Assembly: GCA_964017235.1 (NCBI GenBank)
Contig: OZ024933.1
Span: 8,559,962 to 8,623,961 of the forward strand
Direction: 5' to 3'
DNA length: 64,000 nucleotides
From: Sabellastarte sp. h YS-2021
Lineage: Eukaryota > Annelida > Polychaeta > Sabellida > Sabellidae
The notes below the pieces were generated by a model that was not told the origin of the DNA, ran no database searches, and saw only the letters and a program-made list of their open reading frames with translations. Within the stretch, counting starts at the first letter, position 1. Each line of letters opens with the position of its first letter. Shown here one piece after another: positions 12,972 to 24,330 of the stretch. Both the position numbers and the translations under genes were made by a program.

Positions 12972-13389
12972 TTTTTGCTTTAAAGACTTGGGGCATGGCC
13001 GTTAGGATAAAATTTTTCTTCGCTTTTCATAGTCGCTTTAATGTGGGCGCTGCTATACTTAAAACCCATTTAATAACTTCAGTCCTCCTTTTTATGTAAA
13101 TTTGTAAATTTCCCAATAGTAAGTTAATTACCATTTCCTTTACAACAACTATTTGTCCTCTGTCCTCTATCTTCAAAAACAACAATAGCTGTTAATCAGT
13201 CGCCTTTGATAAATAGAGGAAAGGAGAGTTTTATACGATCTTAAAAGTACAGCTATCAAACAACCATTTGTATGCCCCCTGCAAAGGTGGGTAACAGTAA
13301 CAAAAGATCCATCTGGTGGTATTCCTATTGGCTGGGAAATGTTGAAAATTTTAATCTGAAACTTTTAGATTTAAAGTAAGGGCTCATAA

Positions 13390-13770
13390 TAAGAGGGCCG
13401 GAATCAGTGTGTATCGTCTAAAAGACTTTTTGGATGAAGATAAAAGGGAATTTCTACGAAGCTCAATTGCAGAAAGTGGAACAAAACGATGAGAATAGAA
13501 GGTGGAAAATTTGCGAAGTGCTAAAAATGTGTTAAACTAAAGGTCATAAAGAACTTTGGGTAAAGATTTATCGTGGACTTGCAAAAACGTTTGCTTTTAA
13601 AACCAACGTGGGAGGTAGCCTTGATGGATATTGAAGAAAGTTCCCCCCCAAAATCGGACTTTTGTGAAGAAAGCCTTTTAAAGCGAAGTCAATACCCGGC
13701 GTTGTGTAGAGTGGATGGGAAAGAGGCTCAATATACCCTCCCCTATTTCATATCCCCATCATAATGGGGG
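13390..13770 (+). pseudogene. Penton-like (minor capsid) Polinton fragment
   Basis: Near 13609 the frame reads LLLKPTWEVALMDIE. The motif W-E-V-[AG]-L-x-[DE]-I is characteristic of the penton/minor capsid proteins of Polintons, where it follows an aliphatic strand. An upstream frame near 13400 reads KRAGISVYRLKDFLDED, not recognised. The fragment lies immediately before capsid-like coding, the same order as in the second Polinton at 57-60 kb. It is short and frameshifted. Confidence 0.5.
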
Positions 13771-13782
13771 TGGGTAGACCTG

Positions 13783-14410
13783 TGACTGAAGTGGACAAAA
13801 TATGTTTGGCAAAATTACAAAGTTTGTTCATACAAGTAGATATTGATTTAAAACAGAGGCTAATTATCACGAGTGTGGGTTCTTGTTATCCTTACAGAGG
13901 GTATTGAGATGCCGTTTTAAACAGTAACATCGAAGATACCAAGAGAATATTAAAGAATGAACTATTCCATAAAGACTCTTAAGGTGCAATTCATAGTGAC
14001 TCAACCAGGAATATTGGGTTCAACGGAAGGTACCAACAGACAAGTAAAGTCTTTTTAGAAGGTCCTATTAGAATGGACTTCATCAGATGAGATTCATTAT
14101 CAATAGTATTTTGATTCAGATGAAACTTTACCAGCATGAAAAAAAATATCAGAGCAATGCGCCTTGTACCCACCTTTCTTGGATTTAAAACCTTTTAACA
14201 CAGACAAGAGAAGTTACGGGTGGTCTGCTGATGACATGTATCACGGGAGTATAAGGTCCAAGATAAAAATGGTGTTGTGCAGCAGAACTACATTCAAAGG
14301 TAATTACACTGAAAATCCCTTTAATTTTAAAATTACAATTAAATTTCGTAGAAGTTATGGTAGATGAAGTGTCTGTTCCATCTCAAGCTATCACCCAAAA
14401 TTGTACCAAT
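13783..14410 (+). pseudogene. Major-capsid-like (F54H12.2-type) Polinton protein, degenerate
   Basis: In-frame blocks match the Polinton capsid-like family. LQSLFIQVDIDLKQRLI and SCYPYRGY lie near 13810-13910. ILKNELFHKDS is near 13960, FLEGPIRMDF near 14055, DDMYHGSIRSKIKM near 14240, and GNYTENPFNFK at 14300-14330. The same series of motifs appears in the minus-strand gene at 56960-57965 (SLNQKLISPD, YPYKALI, MFFKDYSGH, GNIYHGTVPNKLIIGM). Stops and frame changes separate the blocks. In intact elements this family forms the virion shell. Here only scraps remain. Confidence 0.72.
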
Positions 14411-14559
14411 GGAGATTTTTCTTGAGCTTACTGGACCCTGATGTGAGAAGAACACAGATACAGACGATGTATTGAAATGAAAAAATAATCAAATGGTTAC
14501 TGTGCGCATCTTTTCCTGCCGAAATAAAATTTGATGCTGCCAGGAGCAGGTAATAAAAA

Positions 14560-15060
14560 TGTGATATTGGAAAATAGTGCAGCAATTGCAAGGTTCGTAC
14601 GAACTTGAAATCTTCCACGCCATCAGATTTATAACAGATGGGATACATTATACGGTTTATAACAGTGAAAGTGTCATCATAATGGGAATTTATTCTGAAA
14701 AGACTTGGATATCAAAGTGAATACTGTTTTACTAGAACTAGGATCGTCATAAAAATTGGAGCATGTAAGATATGACCCTGGTACTGCAAAGTATACTTAT
14801 AGGATTGAATACGTGGGAAAATTGCAGAGCAAGAAGAATTATGTAGATGGCCAAGAGTGCACAATGGCAGGTTAACAGTATTGGAAAGCCAGATTCGGTA
14901 ACAATCTTACAAATGAGCGAGTCTTAAAAGACGGTAAAGTGGTAGAACCCTGGCAGCAATGAACCTTGGTTGGGGTTCTGAGATGATACCCGTGTTGTTA
15001 TACAAATAATACCTTCTGTTCTGATAATGGAAGGAAGGAGCAGGAAAATATATCAAAATA
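14560..15060 (+). pseudogene. Further decayed coding of the Polinton right arm
   Basis: A frame beginning near 14590 reads LEIFHAIRFITDGIHYTVYN and continues to about 14720 before stops accumulate. The corresponding left-arm stretch (11820-11940) preserves a related reading on the other strand, so the conservation predates decay. I cannot name the protein. Confidence 0.35.
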
Positions 15061-15119
15061 AATTTAAAGAGGAAGTATTTTTATTGAATCCAATATTTAA
15101 AAAAAAATAGAAAAAAATT

Positions 15120-15570
15120 GTCTCTCAGAACAGCACTTGATAGTCTTCCAGAATAATCTCTAACACAGGTGGTGTAGTTTCCTTAAGTGGTGCGTATTTG
15201 GCTTCGTTTAGTCCTAAAACCCCAATGACTTTTCAGATGTTTTCTTTGTCCTGCAGATAAAGGATGTTGATGGCTTTCTCTAGGAAATCTTTTTCATTGG
15301 TTCTCATCCATATTGATGTACAGATTACTCCTCTTTAAACAGATGTACATCTTGCTGTGAAAGGGAAATGTCTCTAAGTTAGAGTCTTTGATGAGTTCGA
15401 ACTTGAATTTTTTTCATTCTTGGAGCTTTGGTTATGAAATCAAAATGTTTTGAGAGCTTCGTCCAGACATTACTTGAAAAACAAATGTAGCGATTGCTGT
15501 TGCTGAGACGTACGAAAATACTGTTGTTGAATTTACTCTTTTCCTGTGTCAGTTCCGTGATTGCTGCCAA
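15120..15570 (-). pseudogene. Small decayed ORF of the Polinton right arm, unknown function
   Basis: Reading leftward, the first frame (15570-15379) has NNSIFVRLSNSNRYICFSS and VWTKLSKHFDFI. After a frame change, 15310-15125 has DFLEKAINILYLQDKEN, VIGVLGLNEAKYAPLKET and PVLEIILEDYQVLF followed by a stop. The left arm retains a matching ILGLEEA ... PVLEAILEDYQMLF reading at 11350-11450, so this was a real gene in both arms. It may be about 150 codons and converges with the capsid-like gene. No family recognised. Confidence 0.45.
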
Positions 15571-15574
15571 ATGG

Positions 15575-16495
15575 TTTCATTGCTATTATTTATAAGGTTT
15601 GGGGTATTGAGCATCGATTTTAACGTTGACTGTGAGCTTCTGACTGGTGAGTGTGATGAATATGGAAAAGTACAAAATCGTAGGTTTAAAGCCCTCTCAC
15701 AAGGTACCTACTGTTAATATGAAAACCATTCCATATTCAGAACTTTTTTAGAAACATTTAATACTATTTTTCTGTTTACTGTTTGATTGTTTAAAGAAAA
15801 AGTAACACACACTTAAATTGATTTGTGCCAGTAAATGGAGAGCTGATCAATCAAGGTACATACCATTCACTTCTTTACCCAAATATATTAACAGAGAAAC
15901 ACAAAATGGTAAAGCACCTACTTCTGTTTCAGTGTTTAACTGTTTTATGGTTTTGAAATACTGTATTTTTATCCTTTATATAATGACTGATTATAATTAT
16001 TAAAACTGTGTAAAAGTCAGAATTTGAAACAGAAAACGGCTTTTTTCCCTTTGACTGTTAATGGTATATTTTGGTCTTCAAAGTATCTCACAGTTTATTA
16101 GGTGAATGTCATGTTCCTGGCAACCACAGTAGGCCAGTTGTGATGTCACTGTAGAAATTTTAACATGTGAATGGGTTTTAAAGAGTTAAAATTGCCAAAT
16201 AAATGAATTATTCCAAAATTGATCAATGAATTTAATTGATATTTGGTATGTGGATGACAAAGTATAGAGCGTACTTCCACTTTATGGTGACCTTAAACTC
16301 TTGGCAGTAAGTCTATTTTAGCAACTTCAAGGTTACCACTTGCGCGGCCAAAAATTTGGCAAATTTCAGCTATATTTGGTACTTATATTTTATTTGGATT
16401 TTGAAAACTGGATACTTTAGAGTGGCCTTTTAAAATCTGAACAATAAGAACTTATAATTGAATTTTCTATTTTAAGAGGCTTTTTAAGTCACAAT
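15575..16495. other. Gene-free AT-rich stretch
   Basis: No credible coding region, inverted termini or repeat shared with the rest of the window was found here. Confidence 0.5.
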
Positions 16496-16499
16496 CTAA

Positions 16500-17045
16500 A
16501 CCCCCCAGGACATGTGTTTGTATGTGTATCCCATTCTCTTTGGAGGGCATAACCCATCAATGTCCAAGAACTTGTAAGAAGCAGTCATTAGAAGGTAATG
16601 GCATCCATTACTATGTTTGAGGTGTTCTTCGAATATGCTGTCTCTTGTTTCAAAAGCGTATAATGTAATCTTATACAATTAACAGTGTACCTTTTCAGCA
16701 TATCTGGTGTAAATGAATCTGGCATGGGCTAATTCTTTTGCAGTGATAGTCTTGGATTTTGGCCAAGTATTAATGGTGGCGATTCCAGATAAATACAGGA
16801 AATATGTACTATACCTAAAAAAGAGAAACCTTGATGTGCACTTTTCTCAACTGTGTCCTGATTTGTCGATACGAACGTAGAACCGGTCCGGGACAATGAA
16901 AAACCTCTGATTCTAGCATCATTGGTAGAGAAACCTTGATATGTACTTTTCTCAACTGTGTTCTGATTTGTGGATCCAATCGTAAAACTGGTCCAGCATA
17001 ATATAAACCGGTCACAGCAAATTTGCCATTGGGGGGTATTCTTTC
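16500..17045 (-). repeat. Dispersed repeat, inverted relative to 6780-7065, with internal duplication
   Basis: This is the reverse-complement relative of 6780-7065. It contains two direct copies of a block of about 115 bp, at about 16822-16930 and 16931-17040. Each starts with AGAGAAACCTTGAT and continues with CTTTTCTCAACTGTG and CTGATTTGT. The minus-strand reading frame across both copies is incidental. The adjoining 17056-17340 shows no assignable feature. Confidence 0.65.
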
Positions 17046-17607
17046 TCCCCAGACATCTTTATTACTTATGATAGAGACATGGGTTACACACAATATATAT
17101 AATTACTGAGATGTCAATATTTAGAACAGTCAAGTTAATGAGCCATTTTTCCAAAAGGCCATTTTCACCGATAATTAACCCCCATTCATGAATTCCCCCT
17201 CCTCTCCTAATCCTGTGGTCGCCTATTACTGTGCGAGACGGTTCAAGGTTTGGGTTTCTGGGAGTCTCCAGCATTATTTCATGGCACCCCATCCTGGTGG
17301 GTGCCAAAAATAATGTCACACATTCCCCTTTACTACTTCTTTCTCAGGTTTTGCCTAGGAACACATCACTATATTCTACTTACATATGCAAAAATCAATA
17401 CTTTATGTTAAAGTAAAAACTTGTGAAGGTAAAAATAGTCTTTGAGGTCACAAAAGATCCTATGTAGACATTTTTCCACATTTTACACATATTTTGGGCA
17501 ATAACTTAAAAAAACTCTGAAAAAGTCGCTTACTGTATTAGCTATAGCTTCTACATGTAGTATTTGTCTGTGAAAAATCCAGTGAGTAACTTTCATTTTA
17601 ATGTCAA

Positions 17608-19330
17608 TGTTGGAGCCCAACTTAGGAGTCAGCCCATCTTAAGATGGGCTATAGCCCAACTTAGGATCCTAAGTTGGGTAGCCTATCTTAAGATAGGCTA
17701 AGCCCATCTTAAGATGGGCTAGAACATATTAGCCCAACTTAGGATAACTAAATTCAGGAATGATTTAAGCTAAAATTTCATATTAACCAGCTAGTTTACT
17801 ATTAATTTGTTATGTCATATTCCATTGTTAGTTTTAATTATGAAATTGAATATAACCATGCTTGTTTATTTAAATACTTATATTTAAATTTTAGATTTGT
17901 TGTGCTTATCTCATCTTAAGATTTGGTTACATTTATTAACACAACATTATAATTTGTACGCATAGTTTTTATTTTTGAAATGAAATGACATTATTTAATT
18001 ATTTTTCTACTTAAATGTTACTTTTTTTCTTTACATCATTATGTATTGATAGGATTTATCTTAATCCCCTTATTTTCCAAGGCTCTGTCTCAGTTAATTT
18101 GACAATGGGACAGTCATTAGGTCATAAGGTGTCTATTGTTCAACCATAGCTTTCTACTTGATTTGTTTCACTTATGGGGAGTGATTACTGGATTAGATTG
18201 TGATATATCTATTGCTTTACCATTTCTTTCAAGTTGATTTGTTTGAATATGCCTATAACTGGGGAAACTGGATTAGGTTTAGATTTGCCTTTTGTTCTAG
18301 CATTCTTTTGTACTTGATTTCTTTCACCTTTGGTTGAGTGACTAGCTAACAGGATTAATTGGGCATTGTTGTAAGACTCATTTAAGGTATTTGGGGTGAT
18401 ATTTTACATGTTTGTAAACAAACTGACTGATTTATTCATAATTTTCAAATGCTTAATGTTAAGTCTTAAATAGACATTTACCCGTATAAACTAACAGAAA
18501 ACACCAATTTCATATACAATGTGTATTTAATCATTTTTATCAATTTTATGCATCAGTGTATTGTTTGACTAAATTAATCAAATTAGCTTGTTTGGATTTA
18601 ATTACATTTTCCAATTAATTAATGTTACTGAGCTCCAAAGATAAAGCACTTTATAAAAGCTTTTTAATTGCTCTTTAATAATATAAAAAAGTAATTTTAT
18701 AAATTTGTTGTTAAACTTAAAATATATAATCAGGCTCACCCATAAAATCCCCCACTCTTGGCTTTCCCCCTTATAGGTTTGATAGAATTAAACCTCATTA
18801 TATTGAGAGATTACTTTGATGTTGATTTGTTTCACTTCATGATTTGAGGTATTCCCTATTGTGTACTTCACCTACCCCAAGTGAAACAAATCAACATCAA
18901 CAGAATGTTGAAACAATAGGCACAAATCCAATTAACAAATCATTCCAATGAAAGACAATTGAATCAACATCAAAGGAATATTTTAATGCTGTCAAGGCTC
19001 AGGAAACAAAATTTGTTTTAGTTTCTGCAATTAAACACTTTTTGTTGAAGTTAGATATGTTAAACATATTGATATAAAATAAAAAGAAGTGCAAAATACA
19101 AGGGTCAGTTGAACTTATCAGTGTTAATATCATCTTTTTCATGGAAAATAATTCCCTTGTAAATAGTAAACATTATATTCCACATAAAAATAATTCTTGA
19201 AATAATTTATTATCTCAAGTTAGGCTGAAATGTCTTAAGATATATCTTAAGATAGGCTACCCAACTTAGGATCCTAAGTTGGGCTATAGCCCATCTTAAG
19301 ATGGGCTGACTCCTAAGTTGGGCTCCAACA
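17608..19330. mobile_element. 1.72-kb non-autonomous element with 88-bp palindromic TIRs
   Basis: 17608-17695 is the exact reverse complement of 19243-19330. Each terminal repeat contains perfect palindromes: AGCCCATCTTAAGATGGGCT (20 bp), a 24-bp one centred on GGATCC, and a truncated AGCCTATCTTAAGATA block. The left end has two further palindromic blocks to about 17740. TCAA flanks both sides (17604-17607 and 19331-19334), consistent with a 4-bp target duplication. The interior is AT-rich and non-coding. It holds about three diverged repeats of roughly 85 bp (18070-18380) sharing CTTGATTTGTTTCA and CTGGATTAG. Superfamily not identified; foldback-like. Confidence 0.88.
18816..18900. repeat. 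Perfect 22-bp stem with 41-nt loop
   Basis: 18816-18837 is the exact reverse complement of 18879-18900 (core GTTGATTTGTTTCACTT). The stem sequence echoes the TTGATTTGTTTCA core of the internal repeats at 18070-18380 and lies inside the palindromic-TIR element. Confidence 0.8.
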
Positions 19331-19965
19331 TCAACAAAAAGGCGTCTAAAATGCCATCAGAAACCAACATATATGGATTTTTTTGGCACTTTTAAGCCCT
19401 ATAGTTGTCAAATTATGTACCTAATACAGCTGAAATCTCGTCTGGGAATATATGATTATGTTCTGTTTACATGTGAGAGAAATCAAGTCTTTAAGTAGAC
19501 ATTTAACCTGTATCTGTGCCCTATGAACAACATACTCAGAAGTTTTTTTTTTTTAATTTACCAACAAATAAAAAATAGTTTACAAAAAAATAAAAATATA
19601 TTATTATAATTGTGAATCACACAAAATGGGTGTTACATGGGTTCAAAATGCTACATATGTTAATGATTCATTAAGTCATTGCTTGATTGTTTTTTAACTG
19701 CATCCACCATATGCCATGCGCAGATATGCTATGGCTTCTTCCAAGACTTATTTCTTGTTTCTGCAATTGCTGTTGTGTCTAGTTCTGCAAATTACATTCT
19801 AAATACTTTTTTTAAGTGTAAAAGAGCGATGCTTTGTTTCTCTGTTTTGACTGAAATTAAATTGGAATACATATATTTACAGACTCGCTCACTTAAACAG
19901 CTTTATAATAACCATGTATACATTGGTGCTCAAAGAGATTCAGCTCTCTTGGATGCCTACATCGA

Positions 19966-21602
19966 TATGTTACGCCAAATCTGTGAAATTGCCCAATTCG
20001 TGAAATAGGCATTTCACAAAACAGGCAATTTATCCAGTATTTGAAATGGGCAAAACTTGGGTTGCGTATTTCATAAAATGGGCAATACCATGTATGAAAA
20101 ATAAATTTTCATGCATAAAAGTATTTTGTAGTTTTTTTGTTTTTGTGAACACTATTTCACACTTATTTTCATATTTTTTTTAGAAAATTATAATGTATTA
20201 TACTTCTAAAATGATTAACCACTCTGGTACACTTTTATTAACACAAAATATACACTTAGGCATTAAGATATTCAAATAAAAATATCTTTTTTCAATTCAA
20301 ACATTAAATTGACATAAACATATACTTATTGTAGATAAATACCATCTTCATTGGATTATGATTTACAAGTGACAGCATATTGTCTTGTTATTTATCCACA
20401 TTGTCACAAAATTTGTGCTAAAGCTTTTAAACCACATAATAAAACTGTAACCACACCTTAGGACCTGTGTTTCTAGAGGGCCCAATGGCTAATTGCAATT
20501 CACCATGCATATAGGTTGACCCCATATAAAAAGAATGCTAATCTTACTGAGAGGCCATTCCAGTTTCTTTCATTAATTAGGACACATAATTTACAGTTTA
20601 GCTTTTGATCTAAGATAAAGAATGTACATTGAATAATGGACCCTTTTATTTCATATTTTTGTGACATAGATATTGTAAAGTTGTAAGTTGTGTAAATAAG
20701 TTACTCTTAAAATGTAGATAGTTTATTGTTGTTACCTTTAACTGTTTAATGTTTTAGTTGCATTCATAAAATCGTGGACCCTTAATCGTGGACAGTGTGT
20801 GACAAAAAAGGTAAAATGGGCGGGACTACTGAAAGTCTGGGATTAAGTTCAGATCGGCCTGAGGATGCCCCAGGCGGCCACAGACAGGTCTGGGACTAAG
20901 AACCGATTAAGCGATTTTTCTAGTCGTAGACAAACCGACTGGGTCCCAGGACACCTCAGGCCTCCTGGGACTAAGGCCCGACTAACCCACGATTAAGTCC
21001 CGACCCTCCAAGGTGTCCTGAGGCATCCCCAGGCTTCCCCAGACTGAGATGCCCGATTCTTGTTTTGCAATGGGACTAAGGGTCGCAGGAGACCTGGGAC
21101 TAAGGTACTAAGGGTCTGGGACTAAGGGTCGGGGACTAAGGGTCGCAGGCGGCCTGGGACAACATAGGACTGTGTAAATTTGGTCTGAGGAGGCCTGGGA
21201 CTGGACATTTTGTTTATGGCGGGAAAAAATAATCGGTTGGGGTCAGGAGAAATATCAAACATGTTTGATTTTTCACACCGCCTCAACCGACCACAACCGA
21301 CCCTTACAGGACGCCTGGGACTAAGCAAATTTTTGGAACCGATCCCCCAAAACCCTTAATCGGGAGCCTTAGTTGTGTGGTGGAACACCCACATTAAAGA
21401 TATTGGCCAAGTTTTTTCTTCATCTATGCATGGAAATTATATTTTCATAAATATGATTGCCTATTTCATGAAATGAGCAAGCCACAATTGAATCAATTGC
21501 CAATTTCATGAAATGGACAAGTCAGTTGCCTATTTCAGGAAATGTGCAAAATTATTGCCTATTTCATGAAATGGGCAATTTCGTGGATTGGGCGTGGCAT
21601 AT
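19966..21602. mobile_element. Palindrome-rich non-autonomous element with imperfect TIRs
   Basis: The left end (ATATGTTACGCCAAAT...GAAATTGCCCA) and the right end read in reverse (ATATGCCACGCCCAAT...GAAATTGCCCA) are imperfect inverted repeats of more than 40 bp. Both ends contain multiple copies of a palindromic motif of the type TTGCCTATTTCATGAAATGGGCAA: about four at 21470-21590 and three diverged ones at 19980-20090. The interior is AT-rich except for a nested GC-rich MITE at 20770-21393. No coding capacity is seen. The target duplication is unclear. Confidence 0.7.
20770..21393 (+). mobile_element. GC-rich Harbinger-type MITE, copy A, left end degraded
   Basis: Co-linear with 58255-58937 over most of its length. 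It is built from repeated CTGGGACTAAG and AAGGGTCGCAGG blocks and ends in GTGTGGTGGAACACCCACA next to TTA (21394-21396). An internal palindromic ATATCAAACATGTTTGAT block is shared with the autonomous element at 27293-32234. The left terminal repeat seen in copy B is missing. Minus-strand ORFs across this repeat reflect GC content, not a gene. Confidence 0.75.
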
Positions 21603-21604
21603 AT

Positions 21605-22825
21605 ATGTGAAAAAACAACCATTCTGCTTAAAGGTATTGCTTCTAAGTTCAACAGGCACTGATATTTTTCTTTAAGTTTGACGTAATATCTTCAATGACG
21701 AAAATGTATTGGTAGTTGCGTAAACTTATTTCTCAGATGAGACAAAAGAACAAGCATTAGTGACCAGAATTTAAGTCATGCATTATTTTATTTAATATCT
21801 AGTTAAAGACTGGTGTTTCTTCGTTTCTGATACACATATAATTTCTATGGGGTAAATACACAGATTTTATTCTGATTGTTATATAAACTACAGCCAAATT
21901 CAATATATCAGCTGAAAAAGGCGATTAATATTTAATATAACTATACCTGTGATTGTTTTCATATGTGATATGGGATAATCAACTTTATTTCACAAAGTAA
22001 TAATGTGAAGTTCAGCATAACTTGTGGACTCAGACACCCTTGAAACCAAGTAACCAGAAGATAATTTCTGGCATTTGCTCGGTAAATTAGATAAATTACC
22101 AGAATTTGTTTTGAAATATCACAAATTTAAAAAGAATACAGTTCAAAGTAAAATATTGGGCTTTCTTTTAGACAAATTTTACATGTTCAGACATATTTCA
22201 CTATTCTTATCAAACATGTTCTAAAATTTAATTAATATATTTTGATAAACTGTTTTGTATATAACTCATGAATCCATTAATTGACAAATCCAATCTGTGG
22301 TAGGAACCTTTATGCTGCTTAATAAGAAAAACTACCATATTGGCTATTTAGGCTATTAATATAAAGTAGATATTATATGTTACTTTACTTAGGATACAAC
22401 TAAGAGACCATTTTGAAAACTTGGGTAACACTTTTCTCCTTTTGAGGCAGAGAATCAATCATTTATTTTAATATGGACTTCCTGTATCTCAAAGAAAATA
22501 ATTTTACAGTTTTTGCATATAAAAAGGTATATTTTGTCACTGATTACAATTTCACAATGTTGAACTTGTGTGGGAAATTATACCCTATTATTCTTAAATT
22601 GTGAATCAGGTAGAATAGATACATTTACCTTGTATGTTGCACTGTTGCAAGAATTACCTGGACATGTTTCTTGTTTTGTGATTCAGAGATGGAGGCCTTA
22701 GAAAAAGTTTTTTTTAGGTTGAGAGAATGCTCTTATCATACCAAAAGATTATCTGCGGTATGGATACAGTAATTACTTTGTTCAGTAATGTTTCAATTTC
22801 TTTTGAGCGGTGATCACCCTTAGAG
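21605..22825. other. Gene-free AT-rich stretch
   Basis: No convincing exon, element end or repeat recognised. Confidence 0.45.
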
Positions 22826-22832
22826 GTGTCCA

Positions 22833-23126
22833 CTAGCGGATCCAGAGGGGAGGGGGTCAGGGGGTTCGAACCCCCCCCCCCCCCCACCCCCCTTGAAAAA
22901 TAATGTAAAGGGGTTCAACATAAAATACAGAATTATTTCTTGAGAGTGGTGTTAAATTTACAGGAAATGCACTATATTTGTACCAAAATTTTTTTTCCCG
23001 GGGGTCATGCCCCCTGACCCCTTTAGTTATAATATATCTGATGTGAACCCCCACCTTACTCAATGTGAACCCCCACCTTACTCGAAGTTAACCCCCACCT
23101 TACTTAAAGGCTGGATCTGCCCCTGG
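22833..23126. mobile_element. Short MITE-like element with C-tract and three-copy direct repeat
   Basis: Ends are CACTAGCGGATCCAG and, in reverse, CAGGGGCAGATCCAG, an imperfect terminal repeat of a type common in hAT-like MITEs. GGTGT lies outside both ends but the 8-bp duplication expected for hAT is not clean. Inside are a long C run (22870-22885) and three direct copies of a ~22-bp unit, GAACCCCCACCTTACT (23045-23105). The minus-strand ORF here is a by-product of the repeats. Confidence 0.5.
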
Positions 23127-23675
23127 GTGTGGTTTTTATGTTTTATTCTGCTTATTCTTAACTGCTAATATTTTGCTTGGGTAAGTTTTGTTTCTCTCAG
23201 GAAACATTTGATGCATAATAATCCATGTTAGGGTAATGCTCAATCAGTGTATTTCCAGTTGTACTAAATTTACTTTTGGGACCTGTAGCATAGCAAGATT
23301 ATGGGAGTGTTTCGCTGGTGCTATGCGTTTGCAAATGCTTTATGGACGGTTGGTTCCTTTGTTTACAGAATGAGTCAGCGTTGGTTATGGTTTCCCAGCA
23401 TGACTTGTTGGTTATGTTAGATATTTTACTGACTATCTATGATCCCAACTGTGGCTCCTCCTGTCTACGTCCTGTCATGGTCACTCCCAGACCAGTCCTA
23501 TAGTGCAAATGTCTTATTGGAAAACTTGTATGCAAGTACACTGACATTACCCCACGTTAAGCCATACAGCAATATTGATCATACTTGAAAGAAAACCGGC
23601 CTGTCACAAGCAGCCAAGACCTGACTTGTTCGTTTTCTGTCAAGACAGAAAGTCTCAAAGTCTTTTGATTCACAG

Positions 23676-23726
23676 TCGGTTTAAAAGGAGGAAACCATCA
23701 AGACAGTTGTAACAACAGACAACCTG
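23676..23726 (+). CDS. Weak candidate 51-nt exon upstream of the transmembrane exon
   Basis: A pyrimidine-containing tract ending CACAG (23671-23675) precedes 51 nt and a strong GTAAGT donor (23727). The phase (2 nt in, 1 nt left over) is compatible with the exon at 25219. The peptide would be GGNHQDSC-like and short. The donor is convincing, the acceptor and identity are not. 23130-23675 contains nothing else assignable. Confidence 0.22.
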
Positions 23727-24209
23727 GTAAGTGTATAGGACAGGTTTGTTTCATATCACTGCTCATGACTTGTTAGTTATGGCATCTGGGCTATGGGGGC
23801 ACAGACTGCATCATTTTGATTTTTATACTGACGGATGACAACTGTTAGCAGTGAGATACACCTTTGTTTATTGCGGGGTAATAAAGTTGGGATTTGGTGC
23901 ATAGATATGACTTTTGGTAGCTAGATGAAAAGCTTTTTGTTTCCTTAAAAATGCTGGCTCGATTTAATTCATGAGATGGATCCTAAAAAGTCAGAAAAGA
24001 ATGTGAGGATGTGTTTCTACAGAGACTTATCCTTTATGGTTGGGGATGTTATTGTACAGTAAAAAGTCACTAATAATTCATCCTCAGGGATATGTTCATT
24101 TTTGAAGTTTGCTTATATATCCCTTACTTATGATTTTGTGTGCACCCTTTTTGTAAGTGAGCAGTTGGGTTTACGACTACTATTGCAGACTCCTTGTCTG
24201 CATACTTAA

Positions 24210-24330
24210 TTTAAGGTACTGGGTTACCTGTGTGTGAGTTCGACCCTCACAAGTGGCAATACTGAATACCTGTCCAAATATGAGCCTGGCTGTTGAATAG
24301 GATATAAAACCCCAGCTGTCACCTTTGAAA
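24210..24330 (+). mobile_element. 5'-truncated tRNA-derived SINE
   Basis: Contains a box B-like GAGTTCGACCCTCAC followed by AAGTGGCAATACTGA, GGCTGTTGAATAGGA and AAAACCCCAGC, matching the fuller copy at 56635-56790. The box A half is absent or degraded. 24335-25215 shows no further assignable feature. Confidence 0.7.

Noticed and set aside
18070..18380. CRISPR-like array
   Set aside because: Diverged repeats of about 85 bp without uniform spacers, inside a eukaryotic non-autonomous element.
19679..20008. 109-codon ORF
   Set aside because: Starts with TTG, spans the boundary of a palindrome-rich element and has no recognisable motif.
21122..21328. Minus-strand Arg/Pro-rich ORF, similar to one at 58516-58893
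   Set aside because: Both lie in copies of a GC-rich MITE. Similarity reflects the repeat, and low stop frequency reflects GC content.
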